A DNA stretch of 41,721 nucleotides from Halocaridina rubra (GCA_037179515.1 JAXCGZ010021534.1:1-41721); one strand, 5' to 3'. Positions 24,181 to 36,534 are shown, counted from the first letter of the stretch. Numbers and translations are program-made. Notes: generated by a model from the letters alone, not told the origin.

Positions 24181-25477
24181 ACTCACCCACACCCAATCAG
24201 AATAATTTGCTTCCAATGGAACAAATTTTTCAATGGTTTTTGAATAGAATTAACCCTTTACAAATCCTTATCTGATCTCTTGACTGCCATTACCAAGTAA
24301 CGCATTAATAAGCCTTCCCAATGGCCAATTGTCTTTGAAACTATAAGAATCTAACATAATAATGTCACCTACATTTAACTTCTGCATACTTACAAAATCT
24401 ATAGTCCAAAAATTGAAGTGCAGGAACATAGTAATAAAATATTAAACTTTATATGTGATTCATATAATGCTATGGTTTACATAGCTCTCACATAGATATA
24501 TTCACTGGATTAGAATCTAATAGAAATAGTAATTTTCAAAGAAATAAAACCTCGTGAAACACACACTTTGCCATTCCAAACAGTCATGCATTTGCTGGGG
24601 TGCTATAGGAAAGATGAATCTCCATACATGCGTTGATATGCATGAAATCTTGAATTAGTGGGTTTTACTACATCAAAAAACCTTGAGTATTATCAGATGC
24701 AAACATTTATGCAAATGAATGTCTTGATATGAACTTCCTGAATGTCAACAGGAAAGTCACAGTAGGTTAATTGTTGGTTTACTTCAAGGCAAATATATCT
24801 TATAGTCAATTATGTAATCTATACCAAAAGTTTGTAAGAGCTCAATTAGGACTAACCTTTCTTAAGGGAGGGTTGTAGGGACTGGATAGTTACATGATTT
24901 CCTACAGACTTTCTTGCAATGCAAACATCCTTTCAAGAAAGTGTTCACTCACTGTCTTCATTTGGGAATTCAGAGCTTTTGTCTCATTGCTCTTTCACCT
25001 TTGTTAATAATACCATGGACAACATTCTAAAAGTATTTTGAAAACAATTAGTTATATAAAGTACACTCTTGGTGTTATTAAGGCTGTACGAGACACAGAC
25101 TTTTCAAAAATTAAAGTTTCCCAGGCAAACTCAACAGCAGCGTAGTCCTTCAGATATGTAGTAATAGTTGACCAATCATGCGTCATTGTATTATCAAATC
25201 ATGAGTTTGAGACTGAACCGCTCTCGTTAGGTCCGTTAGGTTAGGTTACCAACACATGCACACCATAAGAAGCTGGCCCAGATGACATAAGAGATGGTAA
25301 AGAGTTGCCTCACACACTACTCAAGGGATCCAGGACACACTTTTAGCTACCTTCATTATCTGATAAATTTTCTCTCTTTACATGAAGAAAAATCTAAATT
25401 CAGTGGCTCAGAGACATGTTTTTTAATGCTGCTCCCTCTGATGTCATCGACATCTTCCAAAATATTATCTTTTCATT
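24180..25477. other. Gene-free stretch, 3' side of the zinc-finger gene
   Basis: No coding signal. The right part probably includes the 3' UTR of the minus-strand zinc-finger gene. A cca/ttaggttaggttacc fragment lies near 25230-25250. Confidence 0.4.
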
Positions 25478-26890
25478 TCATTCATCATGCTCATCTTCAG
25501 GTAAAATGATTTCCTCTTTAATGTGAATGAACTCTCCTATGACATCTGTCTTTTGTAAACAAACTGCCACATCCTCTTTCTTGACAGCACTACTAGAGAG
25601 ATCTGAAGAAATTTCAGGGTCATGTTTAAGAGCTTGGACAACTGTTTTTTGTAAAGAAACAGGCACATCCTCTCTCTTGAAAATACTACTAAAGAGATCT
25701 GAAGATTTTTCAGGGTCATGCTTAAGAGCTTGAACAGCTGTCTTTTGTAAACAAACAGCCACATCCTCATTCTTGAGAGCACTACTAAAGAGATCTGAAG
25801 AAATATTAGGTTCTTGCTTAAGAGCCTGGACACAGGATGAGCTCCTTTTATCATTTTCTACCAATTTCAAAGCACCTAAAGATTGACCATCATGGACTGC
25901 ACTCATAACAGGAGGTTCATCACTTCTTGAAGATGTAAATGTAAGCGTATCCAAATCCTTTTGAGAACTTCTGCTTTCGGTATGTATTTCTATGTGACTA
26001 TTCTGGTTGGGGAGCAGTTGGAGTTCAGTCCCATGTTCAGTAGAAGTATATGGTTTTACAAGCAAGTGTGTTTTCGAATGCTTGCGAAGAGTAGATTTCC
26101 TGGCAAATCCTTGACCACACTGCATGCATATGAAGGGCTTTTCTTTTGTATGTGTTCTCATGTGACTGGTGACATCGCTTGACTGCATAAAGCCTCTGTT
26201 ACATAATGGACAATAATAAGGTTTCTCTTGAGTATGTGACCTCATGTGGACAGTTAGAGCGCCTTTCATACGAAAACTCTTCCCACATTCAGCACAAGCG
26301 TATGGTTTTTCAACTGTGTGTATTTTCAAATGATTGTGAAGAGTAGAATTCTGGGTAAATCTTTGACCACATTCTCTGCATTCAAAGGGTCTTTCTCTCG
26401 TATGTATCCTCATGTGTTTGGTGACACTGCTGGACTGGGTAAAGCCTCTGTCACACAAATGACAAAAATAAGGCTTAACATCAAGATGGGTTGCTAGGTG
26501 ATCGCGAAGACTGGAGCCGTGTTTAAAACTTTTGTTACACACCTTACACAAGAAGGGCTTTTCGTCTGTATGGATTCTCACATGAGCCTGCAGATGGTAT
26601 TTTTCACTAAATCCCTTCCCACAGTCGGGACATAAAAATGGTTTCTCTTTGGTATGAGCCCTCATGTGTCGCATAAGATGGCTTTTTTGCTTAAAACTCT
26701 TTTCGCATATGCTGCAAGGGAACGGCTTCTCTTGGGTGTGCACTCTCAAGTGTCGGTTTAGAGTGCCCTTGTGAGGAAAGGACTTTCCACATTCTGTACA
26801 GGGGAAAGATTTTTCTTTAAGTTCCACACAGACAAGCGAAGCTGGAGTATTCTCTACACTACTACTCTCACTTAAGTCCTCCATATTCAT
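25478..26890 (-). CDS. C2H2 zinc-finger protein, nine fingers, SUMO-motif repeat tail
   Basis: A single open frame of 470 residues, ATG at 26890, TGA at 25478. Residues 1-28 are short and acidic with no KRAB, ZAD or BTB domain. Nine intact C2H2 fingers (C-x2-C-x12-H-x3-H) run in 28-residue steps from 29 to 280. A tenth (281-306) has lost its cysteines. Residues at helix positions -1,2,3,6 are HGTR, QSHR, EYHA, HSSD, QSSK, QSTN, MGAV, QSDS and RSTK, so the fingers are diverse and probably bind a specific DNA site in the nucleus. All linkers lack the usual Gly of TGEKP. Residues 354-448 are three 32-residue repeats rich in Ser and acid, each with two psi-K-x-D/E sites, and a seventh site (IKEE) lies near the C-terminus. 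Met3 has the better Kozak context, and an upstream noncoding exon is possible. A transcription factor, most likely a repressor; its targets are unknown. Confidence 0.9.
   Translation of the reverse strand: MNMEDLSESSSVENTPASLVCVELKEKSFPCTECGKSFPHKGTLNRHLRVHTQEKPFPCSICEKSFKQKSHLMRHMRAHTKEKPFLCPDCGKGFSEKYHLQAHVRIHTDEKPFLCKVCNKSFKHGSSLRDHLATHLDVKPYFCHLCDRGFTQSSSVTKHMRIHTRERPFECRECGQRFTQNSTLHNHLKIHTVEKPYACAECGKSFRMKGALTVHMRSHTQEKPYYCPLCNRGFMQSSDVTSHMRTHTKEKPFICMQCGQGFARKSTLRKHSKTHLLVKPYTSTEHGTELQLLPNQNSHIEIHTESRSSQKDLDTLTFTSSRSDEPPVMSAVHDGQSLGALKLVENDKRSSSCVQALKQEPNISSDLFSSALKNEDVAVCLQKTAVQALKHDPEKSSDLFSSIFKREDVPVSLQKTVVQALKHDPEISSDLSSSAVKKEDVAVCLQKTDVIGEFIHIKEEIILPEDEHDE
25547..25834 (-). repeat. 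Three tandem 96-bp coding repeats in the zinc-finger gene
   Basis: In-frame tandem repeats encoding residues 354-448. The units begin VQALKQEP, VQALKHDP and VQALKHDP, and end with CLQKT or SLQKT. The DNA is also close to identical (for example agatctgaagaaat and aagagcttg recur every 96 bp), so the expansion is recent and keeps the frame. Confidence 0.9.
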
Positions 26891-27570
26891 GTAAATGTTG
26901 ACTTATAGTCACAAGGGATATTAGAGATTTCCTTTTTTATAAAGACAGTTTTATAAAATAAGTGACACTATTTTGTATGAGATATTCAGTCTCGTATATC
27001 ATATGCTATGTTCTTCACACTACAGCTTTCTCACTGTTCAATATAAATTTGAGATTTCACATTTGGATGAATCTAAAGCCATTTTCTATAATAGATTAGT
27101 ATAAGCTCATATATAATTTGTGAAGATCACAATAACTCAGTTTTTGTTTAACTAGAAGAATATGGTTTGATATATGTTACATATGTCTTTTTACCTTCTG
27201 TAGAACTCGCTGGAGGTTATATGTAACTACACTATGGCAAGGTATACCTTCATATGCATGTATGGTAAAAACTTTCCATGTCAATACATTCTCATTCTAG
27301 ACATGATGTTCTAGAATATATTACTCGATGTAATGATATGATGGTTTCTTTTCTGACTCATAAATCTTCTTCAGTTCTGAAAAAAAAAAATTTATTTCAG
27401 TGGCAATAAAATCTGATTACAACACTTCCCAATCACAAAACCTCTGATTATAACACTTCTCAATCACAATTTATAATTTTAACAAGTGCACCAGCTAGAT
27501 CAGTGAGGTTAAGCCATGGGTCTGGTCAGTAGTTGAATGAGTGTCCACAGGAGAATGTTCGATGCTATTC
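26891..27570. other. Upstream region of the zinc-finger gene
   Basis: AT-rich with no coding signal. On the minus strand, a possible 3' splice site (cccttgtgactataag) lies 14 bases before the start codon, so an upstream noncoding exon is possible. A tandem pair of about 35 bp, sharing ataacacttctcaatcacaa-like text, lies at about 27418-27472. Confidence 0.35.
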
Positions 27571-27574
27571 ATAT

Positions 27575-27735
27575 ATAAGGGATCTGCTGCATTGGTAGAG
27601 TGCTCGATTTCGAGAGATGATAGACTTGTGTACGATCCCATGGTTGGGCGTCAGGAAGGGCATCCAGCCTAAACTCCCCAGCCTCAATCCGTCAATGTCC
27701 ACCTCCACCTGAAGCTCAAATACATACCATGGAAA
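27575..27735 (+). repeat. tRNA-derived SINE, family B
   Basis: The head is gctgcattggtagagtgctc. The body is gggcgtcaggaagggcatcc, agcctaaactccccagcctc and aatgtccacctccacctgaa. Confidence 0.7.
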
Positions 27736-28487
27736 CTGTAAATCTGCATCGAATCATCAATATTTCTCAAGATAAATGAAAAGCCCCAATAGGTATAAAA
27801 GCTAAAATTATTTTTAATAAAAAAGTTATAATTTTCTACCGTGCTTCAGGTATGCATCGTAATAGGGCGACAGTGTACCTAGCTGTACACAATAGATTAA
27901 TTCACTGAAAAAAAAATCATTTGCAAAAATACAAAAAATATTTTCTCAGACAATTATTCATAGTTACTGTATATCTAAACTGCTAATAAATGCAAGTCTT
28001 CAAGTAAATGTAGCCAAGACTAATACAGAAGTCTATCTGGCATGTTCTGAATTGTTATTATACTTGTAGAATAACTGGGTTGAGAGAAGAACACGTAAAA
28101 TATGAGTTCTGTAAACTGAGAAAAAACTCTTTACAACAAACGACAGCTGAAAGATTGGAGTTTCTGCCTTAATTGAAGTCTAGGCTCATAAACTAATACT
28201 AGTATTACATCTAAGAGTGTACAAATGAAGTAATTCATTGACAGCAAACAAAACATGGAACTGTTTTTGTTAATGTAAATAAAAAAGCAATGGAAATATA
28301 TATTGAATTTATGTAAAGTACTGACTCTAAGGAATATATCTTATTTCTTTCTGTAAGTCAGATATAATGCTAAATATTAGATATATAAAACCAATTCATA
28401 TTGTATTGATGTATATTCATACAACAGCATTCTTCGTTACTGTCTACGTAATAATTCATGCTCTAAAAAATAACATTCCCTTAAGTA
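27735..28487. other. Gene-free stretch
   Basis: AT-rich sequence with no supported feature. Confidence 0.4.
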
Positions 28488-28755
28488 CAGACACTCCCCT
28501 ACATACAAACAAGTTAGGTTCCAGAAGTCCATTCATAAGTGGTATTGTTTGTAAGTAGTGTTTAGGTAAAAAAAAAAGATACTGGACAGTCTTTAGGTCA
28601 AAGACACTTAACTACTACGTAGAACATAAAGTATACATTATTTATGAATTTTAACAAGTAATAATAATAACACAGTACAGTGCATTAATACACGGGTAGA
28701 TAATGGGTAGGTTTTTGTTCGTGTCTACAAATGTTCGGAAGTAGGGGAGAGTCTG
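28488..28755. mobile_element. TA-flanked MITE of pogo-like type, copy C
   Basis: The terminal inverted repeats are cagacactcccctacataca and, on the minus strand, cagactctcccctacttccg. TA flanks both sides (28486-28487 and 28756-28757). The interior shares ggttccagaagtccattcat and acgggtagataatgggtagg with copy A. It is 268 bp with no coding capacity. Confidence 0.8.
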
Positions 28756-29275
28756 TATTATTATGCTGAAAGGTATAGTACCTTAAAGTACTATAATCCA
28801 GTTTAGTGAAGGAAATCTTCATGAAATAAATACAGGTGCTCTGAATTTAAAGCTAATTTTATATTGCTGACTGATGTCAGTACTTGACTATGAAAATAGA
28901 TATTCTGGTCTTTAGATGATGGAAGAGTTAGAGCAGTTCGGGTAAAGAGCAAAGGATGAGATAGCTATGATCTGCCATTATTACACGTAACATGTCTCTT
29001 TACACTAAGGTGAGCACTCTGTAGTGTTCCTATGGTCTCAGAGTAACAAGCAGTGGTCTGCTATCTGCATATATTTGTAAATTCTTATTTCTATTATCCT
29101 TCTAGCTGGATGGCTCAATGCCTATTCTTTGTATGCTTTGGTTTTCAAATAAGCCTCAGCTTTTGTTGCGATAATAAGCTAGAGTCATAATGATGGGCTT
29201 TTGGGTTGGAACAAATGCTGCTCAAAGCAGTTTTGGTTCTCTCTATATTGTACTCTGGGAATGCCTTGCTTTCTG
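28756..29275. other. Gene-free stretch
   Basis: No coding signal or repeat recognised. Confidence 0.35.
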
Positions 29276-29545
29276 ATACTACAGCTGAAGGTTATTTGAC
29301 ATGAATAGGACTGTCTAGGACAGCTCGATGTTAAGTTTTCCTTCTATTACGCTTCTTTTCCTATGCCTACATCAAAACCTAATAAGCTTTGATTTTCGTT
29401 AAACATCTCTTATTATTACTTTGCATCTGACAAGTCACAACACTCCCCATCTCTGTTTCTCTTGCTTTATGATTTCTTCGTGCCCAGGCCCGATGAGGGC
29501 AATTTTCATTGCCCGTTCTGGTGTCACTCATAAACAAAAATTTAT
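29275..29545 (-). repeat. Interspersed repeat family D
   Basis: The left part matches 5600-5760 (cagctgaaggttatttgaca, aggacagctcgatgttaagt, catctgacaagtcacaacac). The right part, on the minus strand, matches 21024-21080 (gggcaatgaaaattgccctc, tgggcacgaagaaa). This copy links the two halves of the family. Confidence 0.55.
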
Positions 29546-29735
29546 CACTAAAGAAGTGAATGTTTACATGGTGGTAGACACTTGTATAAGCAATCGTTTT
29601 TCTTTGGCCCCATAGTCAATTAAAACAGTATAGGATAGTCAAGGCCACATGAAAAACACTCTCCTGCACATCACAATTAGAATTAAGTTATAATTACATT
29701 ACTGCATTTCAAGGAAATAAAGAAAAGACATAATG

Positions 29736-29852
29736 GAAATCAATATAAGTCCAATCAGAACAAACTCTCACTAGAAATTAACATAAGTCCAATCAGAACA
29801 AACTCTCACTAGAAATCAATATAAGTCCAATCAGAACAAACTGCCCCTAGAA
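29736..29852 (+). repeat. 38-bp tandem repeat, three units
   Basis: Units start at 29736, 29774 and 29812: gaaatcaatataagtccaat then cagaacaaactctcacta. The first two differ at only two positions; the third decays near its end. Confidence 0.9.
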
Positions 29853-30830
29853 AAATCATTATCAGCAAATAATGAAAAAAAGACACTCACCATGTTTTTC
29901 TTTTTTATCCATTTAGAATCCTCAAGATAAGAGACATTGCATTCTTGCTAACTTGTCTTAAAGCATTAATTGATGAGTGCCACTCCTGTTATTCATCATG
30001 CAGAAATTTATCTACTACCATCAACTGCAACGAAACTTACAATATAATTCAAAGTTATTAAATAAATCAGGATTAATGCAGAAATCAACACCTTAAACCA
30101 TACTTCCTTGTATATAAGTATGAGGGTAATTTGCTAGAGATACATTAAACAATAATAGCAGGTTTCAGCATATCATAAAAATTATTGATTACAATATGTC
30201 AAGAAGAGAAATACTGCTGCTATACATATATATGTGAAATTATCACAAATCTTGTGATAGGTATATTTCATATAGCTAATTTATTTCTTGGCCTTAAGAG
30301 ATAAGGGAATATGGCTTTGTCACTATGTGATATCTAAAACCTAGCCAAAGAAGTCAAAGTTTCAAAGAAAAAACAAAAAACTCTTGTTCCCTCTTTAAGT
30401 TATTCTATAACAAACAAGAGTATACTGTACAGTGCTTTGAAATTCTTTACCACAAGAAGTTCTATGACTAAGTCCTAAATTTTGCAGATGATTTTAGAAA
30501 CTGAACAAGAGATAATCATACAAAATACTCACACAGTGTTTAACACTTTAAATCTAGGAATCACAAATATCTCATTACATTTAACTTCTGTATCAAGAAG
30601 AACCTGAAGTGACGGCTAATTGAAAACTTTCACCTGTGGTTGGATCCTGCAAATGAGAAAAAAGTTTTAGTTCTGAGCATAAAAGAAAGGGATTCTGTTC
30701 TATATCCTGGTTCATATGTCAATGGCAATACTGTATGTGTTACTGTCCATCATCCATACACCTTTAACAAGTCTACTTCCATTATGCAAACCCTGAAAGT
30801 ATTAGATGGTTTAATATTTTTTCTTCACAT
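29853..30830. other. Gene-free stretch
   Basis: No supported gene. A 79-codon open frame at 30640-30879 has no recognisable domain and runs into the retroelement. Confidence 0.35.
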
Positions 30831-30834
30831 TTTT

Positions 30835-31640
30835 CAGGACCTGTCGTTGTTGTTGACTTTCCCTAAGCTGCCTTGCTGAACAGCCCAGAGTCCCTAAGGA
30901 CGATTACAACCAATCCAGGGCTTTCCCACAGAGCTTTTAGGGTCTGAATGTTGTGGTGTTGTCGTATGTGGTTGTGTGAGTTGCAGTCTTCCACAAAGCG
31001 TTTGATTGTATGAGGTGATGTCTTACATTCTGTCTAGGTATCATTGGTGGGGTTATCATGTCACTTCTGAGTGGCCAGAAGGTTTGGGTGGTGACCACAT
31101 CTCAGACTGGCCATGCAGACTTCGTCTTCACGAGAAAGAGAGGATTCAGCAGGATATATGTCATGAGGTTGTGCACGTAGCTGTAGCTATATTGTAACTG
31201 ACTGACTGCATGAAGCAGTGAGTTAACTGCGTATGTATATGACTGCAGAGGCTGGCTTAGGGTGGATGAGAAGGAAAAGGTGACAGTCTTTGTGCATAAT
31301 ATAGGTGATGTTTCCATGTTCCTTGATGTGCGTGGAAGTTCTGCCGTGTAGTTAGTTTGTGGCGACTGTCGCCAATATTTGTGTGCCTTTTATATTAAAA
31401 GAGTCTTTGATTTTAAGGGCTTTGTTTTCCATAGTCTGTAGAGTGTTGTGGTACGTTTTAGTGAGGTCAGAAGTTGAAGCAAGGCTTGCATATTCCAACA
31501 ATGAGTGTACATATTGTTTGTATACTGTTTTATAGTGGTTTCTTTGTTGTTTCTGAATATTGTATGCGCAAGAGACTTGAAGCCATTGAGTCTAAGAGTC
31601 TGTTTATTTTGGATGTTTATGACATGTTTAAATGACAATA
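30835..31640 (-). mobile_element. Non-LTR retrotransposon 3' fragment (family E)
   Basis: On the minus strand, in several frames, it reads: SRLNGFKSLAHTIFRNNKET, then a VHSLLEYASLAST-like stretch, LQTMENKALK, later LRCGHHPNLLA, TECKTSPHTIKRFVEDC, HNHIRQHHNIQTLKALWESP. This is the post-RT segment of a non-LTR polyprotein with the LEYAS...LQ..NKALR signature and the final C-x2-C...H...C motif. It is broken by at least three frameshifts or stops. The 5' part is missing. Related scraps lie at 9590-9682 and 21195-21355. Confidence 0.7.
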
Positions 31641-31654
31641 TCTATGTTATACCA

Positions 31655-33635
31655 TAGATTATAGGTGTGTAATTACCTAATTGTGATTATGGGAAAAAGC
31701 CCAAAGCTCATAACTTCCCGTCTCCTGATCAGTTCCATTTTGTACTCAGTGATACTTATCATACTTGTCCTTAAAACTACGGATTGAGTTAGCATTACTA
31801 CCTCCTCGGTTTGCATATTCCAATTATCAACTACTTTTACACTAAAAAAAGTACTTCCTTAAATCCTGCAAAGAAGTTTTCTTACGAAGCTTCAAACTAT
31901 GACCTCTAATTCTAGTGCTAGCCATATCAAAACATCGATCCCTATCCACTCTATTATAAGCATGAAGGAATTTAAAGACCGTCACCATATCCCCCCTCAA
32001 TCTTCAAGTTTCGAGTTGCGGATTCCAATAGAGGGCTGCATATTCAAGTTTTGGCCTCACATATTTCTGAACATTTCCTTGTCCATGTGCCTGAAGGCTA
32101 CCCTTACATTTTCTAAGAAACCATATGCTGCCCTTACTATGTCATTTATATGCATTTCTGGAGACAAATCGGCCAGTATGTTTACTCCTAGATCTCTCTC
32201 AATATCTGTCTCTTGAATTTATACTCCTGCCATTGAGTAGTCAAGCTTGGGCCTTCTTGCACTTGTACCCATTCTTATTACCTTACATTTTGAAGCATTG
32301 AATTTCATTAGCCACTTTTCTGACCACTCATGCAGACTATTTAGATCTTTCTGAAATTCTCTACCATTGTTCTCGTTTCTTACTTTCTTCACAATCTCTG
32401 CATCATCTGCAAACATATTCATAAAGGACTACAGTATACAGACTCTGGTAGGTCATTTACATATATAAGGAACAAAAGTGGCCCTAAAACTGAACCCAGT
32501 GGAACTCCACTACTAACTCTTCTCCATTCAGACAATGAGTGTCTTACTCTAACCCTCTGTTCCTTTCCTTCTAAGTATGTTTTTATCCATTTCAATACAT
32601 TTCCACCTATTCTAGCCATGCTTGCAGCTTCTTAATAAGTCTCCTGTGTGGGACAGTGTCAAATACTTTCTGGAAGTCTAGTAATATGCAATCTGCCCAG
32701 CCCTCTCTTTCTTGTAAGACTTGGCTTACCTCATCATAAAATTCTAATAAGTTTGTTACTGCTGATCTACCTTCTCTGAAGCCATGTTGTCTCACTAACA
32801 AAGAGTTGAAGGATTCCCAGGGAAGAGAGATATGTTTCCTTAGTAGTTTCTCCATAACTTTGCAAACTATGCTGGTCAAGGAAACAAGTCTATAGTTTAG
32901 AGCCGTATCTCTCCTTCCCTCTTTGAAGACAGGTATCACGTTCGCTTGTATCCAGCATCTTGGAATTTCCCCTGACTCCAGTGACTTTTTAAATATGATA
33001 CTTAGTGCCACTGATATTGAATTTGCACATTTCTTAAGTACATGAAGGAATATATCATCAGAACCTGTAGCTTTATAAACATCTAACTCCATCAGCACTT
33101 TGCATAACTCTGTGGGTGAAAGGATGATGTTCTCTAATACCAGCCCATGAGCTTCTACCTCTACAATCTGAGGGGGTAGGGTATTTTCTACTGTAAATAC
33201 TGACTGAAACTCCTTGTTCAATTCTCTGCAGATCTCTTCATCCATCTCAGTGATACTTCCATTCGCTCTCTTAAGCTTTAAGACCTGTTCTTTATCCTTC
33301 AGTTTTCCTCTGATAAGGCTGTGGAATACCCTTGTGGCCAAAAGGATGATGTTCTCTAATACCAGCCCATGAGCTTCTATTTCTGCAATCTGAGAGGGTG
33401 GGGGTATAATCTACTGTAAATACTGATTGAAAATCCTTGTTCAATTCTCTGCTCTTATGTCAGTGATGCTTCTATCCGCTCTCTTAAGCTTTAAAACCTG
33501 TTCTTTTTACCTTCAGTTTTCCTCTGATAAAGCTGTGGAAAAGTTTGGGATTTTTTTTTTTAGCCTTCTAGGTGATGTCCCTTTCATAGTGTCTCTCTGC
33601 CTCTCTTCTTTTACTTAGGTAATCATTTCTTGCGT
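31655..33635 (-). mobile_element. CR1-like non-LTR retrotransposon (family G, copy 1), rearranged
   Basis: The minus strand runs from about 33635 (linker before RT) to the 3' end near 31660 (cacaattaggtaatt on the minus strand). Compared with copy 2, it has an internal deletion of about 125 bp near 32015. An internal tandem duplication puts a second version of the 33118-33340 segment at 33341-33545. Several frameshifts break the polyprotein. The 5' part (endonuclease and ORF1) is absent. Confidence 0.85.
32219..33341 (-). pseudogene. Reverse transcriptase fragments of family G copy 1
   Basis: Three pieces in order. 32607-33341 holds the linker and RT fingers: KATGSDDI, SGEIPRCWIQANVIPVFKEG, NYRLVSLTSIVCKVMEKLL, HGFREGRSAVTNLLEF and ILLDFQKVFDTVPH, whose first Asp belongs to the catalytic triad. 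32419-32619 has [20 protein letters not shown], where family members have GVPQGSVLGP, so the conserved Gln is changed. 32219-32422 has MFADDAEIV, the FADD catalytic core. The joins are frameshifted, so no active enzyme can be made. Confidence 0.85.
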
Positions 33636-34290
33636 GCGTGTGTGTGTGTGTGTGTATGTTATGGAGTTGTAACAATAATACATTTCAAGAAAATTTTCCT
33701 AACTGAGGTTGTAAAACTAAATATAAACTCTCCCAATGGAAATAATTATTAGAAAGTTTCAAAATACAGTGAATTAGAAAAACAATAACACCATATTTTC
33801 AATCTCACAAGGATCTAATAACTGTTAATTTGGTTTTCCAGTGGTTTCTGAAGAGTTTTCACTGAACTTCTTCCAGAAATTATTAGTTTCCATGATATGT
33901 TAACTTCCCTCAACAAACAAAAATGGGTGGGAGTTAAGGAAATCGGGATTTTGGGTTGGAAAAATAGAAAAATTTGCAATTTCCGAAGAATATAAAAGGG
34001 CAAAACGTTACTATTACTGGGGGTGTGGGGGAATTCGGGGGTATGGTGTAGGTAAAGTAATAACAAAATACAAATTTATGAGGGAAATAAAAAAAATCGA
34101 TAATAATTAAATTGATAAGAACACAAATACAATGTCAATTAGTAGTGAAATGACAAAAGCATATACTTGCAACAACAAAAACACTAGAAAATAAATCAAT
34201 TTTCTTCCAAGACCTCCTCCAAAACTAACATAGTCAAGGTATATAGCAAATAATGAGCAAAATGAAAACAAAATTAAATCAAAGTTTTAG
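33636..34290. other. Gene-free stretch
   Basis: A (GT)n near 33634-33655, then AT-rich sequence with no supported gene. Confidence 0.35.
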
Positions 34291-34447
34291 GTGCCACTGT
34301 TAATCTCCATATGGGGGTGGACACAGACAGTGTGACTGGGGAATTAAGGGTGGATGCTCTTCCTAGCGCCCCATGGTGGTTTCAATTGCGGGTCTGTCAA
34401 CTCTGGAGTCGAGCACGATGACCACTCGGCTACCGTTGTCCCCTACC
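34290..34447 (-). repeat. tRNA-derived SINE, family B, reverse strand
   Basis: Starts with the tail (tctccatatgggggtggaca) and passes through gggaattaagggtggatgct and cctagcgccccatggtggtt. It ends in the tRNA-like head, which on the minus strand reads acaacggtagccgagtggtc. Confidence 0.8.
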
Positions 34448-34552
34448 AAATGAAAACAACATATTTAAAAAGAATAAAAAAATTTAGGAAACATTCCTAT
34501 CTGAATATTCCTCTTAGAAATATAGAAACCATGGCTATATCTTCTTTACTTC

Positions 34553-35304
<752 letters not shown>

Positions 35305-35494
35305 GTTATATATGTACACATACACCTATACTCACTTTCTCAGTCTGTATTACCTGTGCATTTATTTATCATCTTATATTCACATTTATACCTTTGAGAT
35401 ATTAATTGGTTCCTGTTTATTTCATGTCCAATTTATGTGTAAATATTGACACGACTGAAGCCTTGATGCATGGAAAATCAGAAGCCTTATGGCA

Positions 35495-35498
<4 letters not shown>

Positions 35499-35591
<93 letters not shown>
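35499..35591. repeat. (CT)n microsatellite, 93 bp
   Basis: A perfect pyrimidine run about 200 bp after the (AG)n tract. The two are complementary and could pair as an inverted repeat. Confidence 0.97.
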
Positions 35592-35593
<2 letters not shown>

Positions 35594-35854
35594 TGAAAAA
35601 AAAATATAACACATACTTTGCAATCTAATATGTTGAGCTGAACATAAAAAATATCATAATTATATTAATTTGCTATGGGTTTTTATACCAAAATTGAGTC
35701 TTGATAAATGTTCTAATTTGCTTTTCCAGTCTTTGCCTATTTGTATTCCAGTGGTGGAATTCTGGAATGATATTAAATCTACTCTACTTATATCTGTATT
35801 CTCAGTCGAGGCCATCTTAAAAGATTCTTTTTTTTTCTATTATTATTATTTGCT

Positions 35855-36200
<346 letters not shown>

Positions 36201-36301
36201 AATGTTTCTACTCCAGGCAGGCTTTTCAGCCTGTCATTGGGATCAATCCGACAACTGATCCTTGAGAAAGTGTGCTTTGTCCATCTCCAAATTGAGGACT
36301 A

Positions 36302-36532
36302 AGGCTACGTTTCCACTAGCTGCAAAACGCTGCTTCTGTTTTTCGCAGCCTCTGCCTGAGTTTAGGTGATACATGTAATCCTATGGAGCTGTTTCCACTA
36401 GAGGCTGCGTTTCGCAGCTGCGAAACGCAGCCTCTAGTGGAAACAGCTCCATAGGATTACAGTATCACCTAAACTCAGGCAGAGGCTGCGAAAAACAGAA
36501 GCAGCGTTTTGCAGCCTAGTGGAACGTAGCCT
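36302..36532. mobile_element. 231-bp near-perfect palindromic MITE with TA flanks
   Basis: The arms (36302-36417 and 36418-36532) are reverse complements with only a few mismatches or single-base indels; the centre is gcagctgc. The ends are AGGCTACG and CGTAGCCT, flanked by TA on each side (36300-36301 and 36533-36534). A further inverted copy of the core gaggctgcg/cgcagcctc lies inside each arm. It interrupts a SINE tail: text before the left TA (attgaggac) and after the right TA (agtgacacata) rejoins to the family B end. It has no coding capacity, so a full-length relative must have moved it. Confidence 0.9.
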
Positions 36533-36534
36533 TA

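Noticed and set aside
25527..26182. Plus-strand and alternate minus-strand frames inside the zinc-finger gene
   Set aside because: Shadows of the 470-residue frame; the periodic look comes from the 96-bp repeats.
29736..29852. CRISPR-like array
   Set aside because: The three 38-bp units are adjacent with no spacers, and the DNA is animal.
31006..31197. Plus-strand 63-codon frame
   Set aside because: Antisense to the family E retrotransposon C-terminal region, which explains the sequence better.
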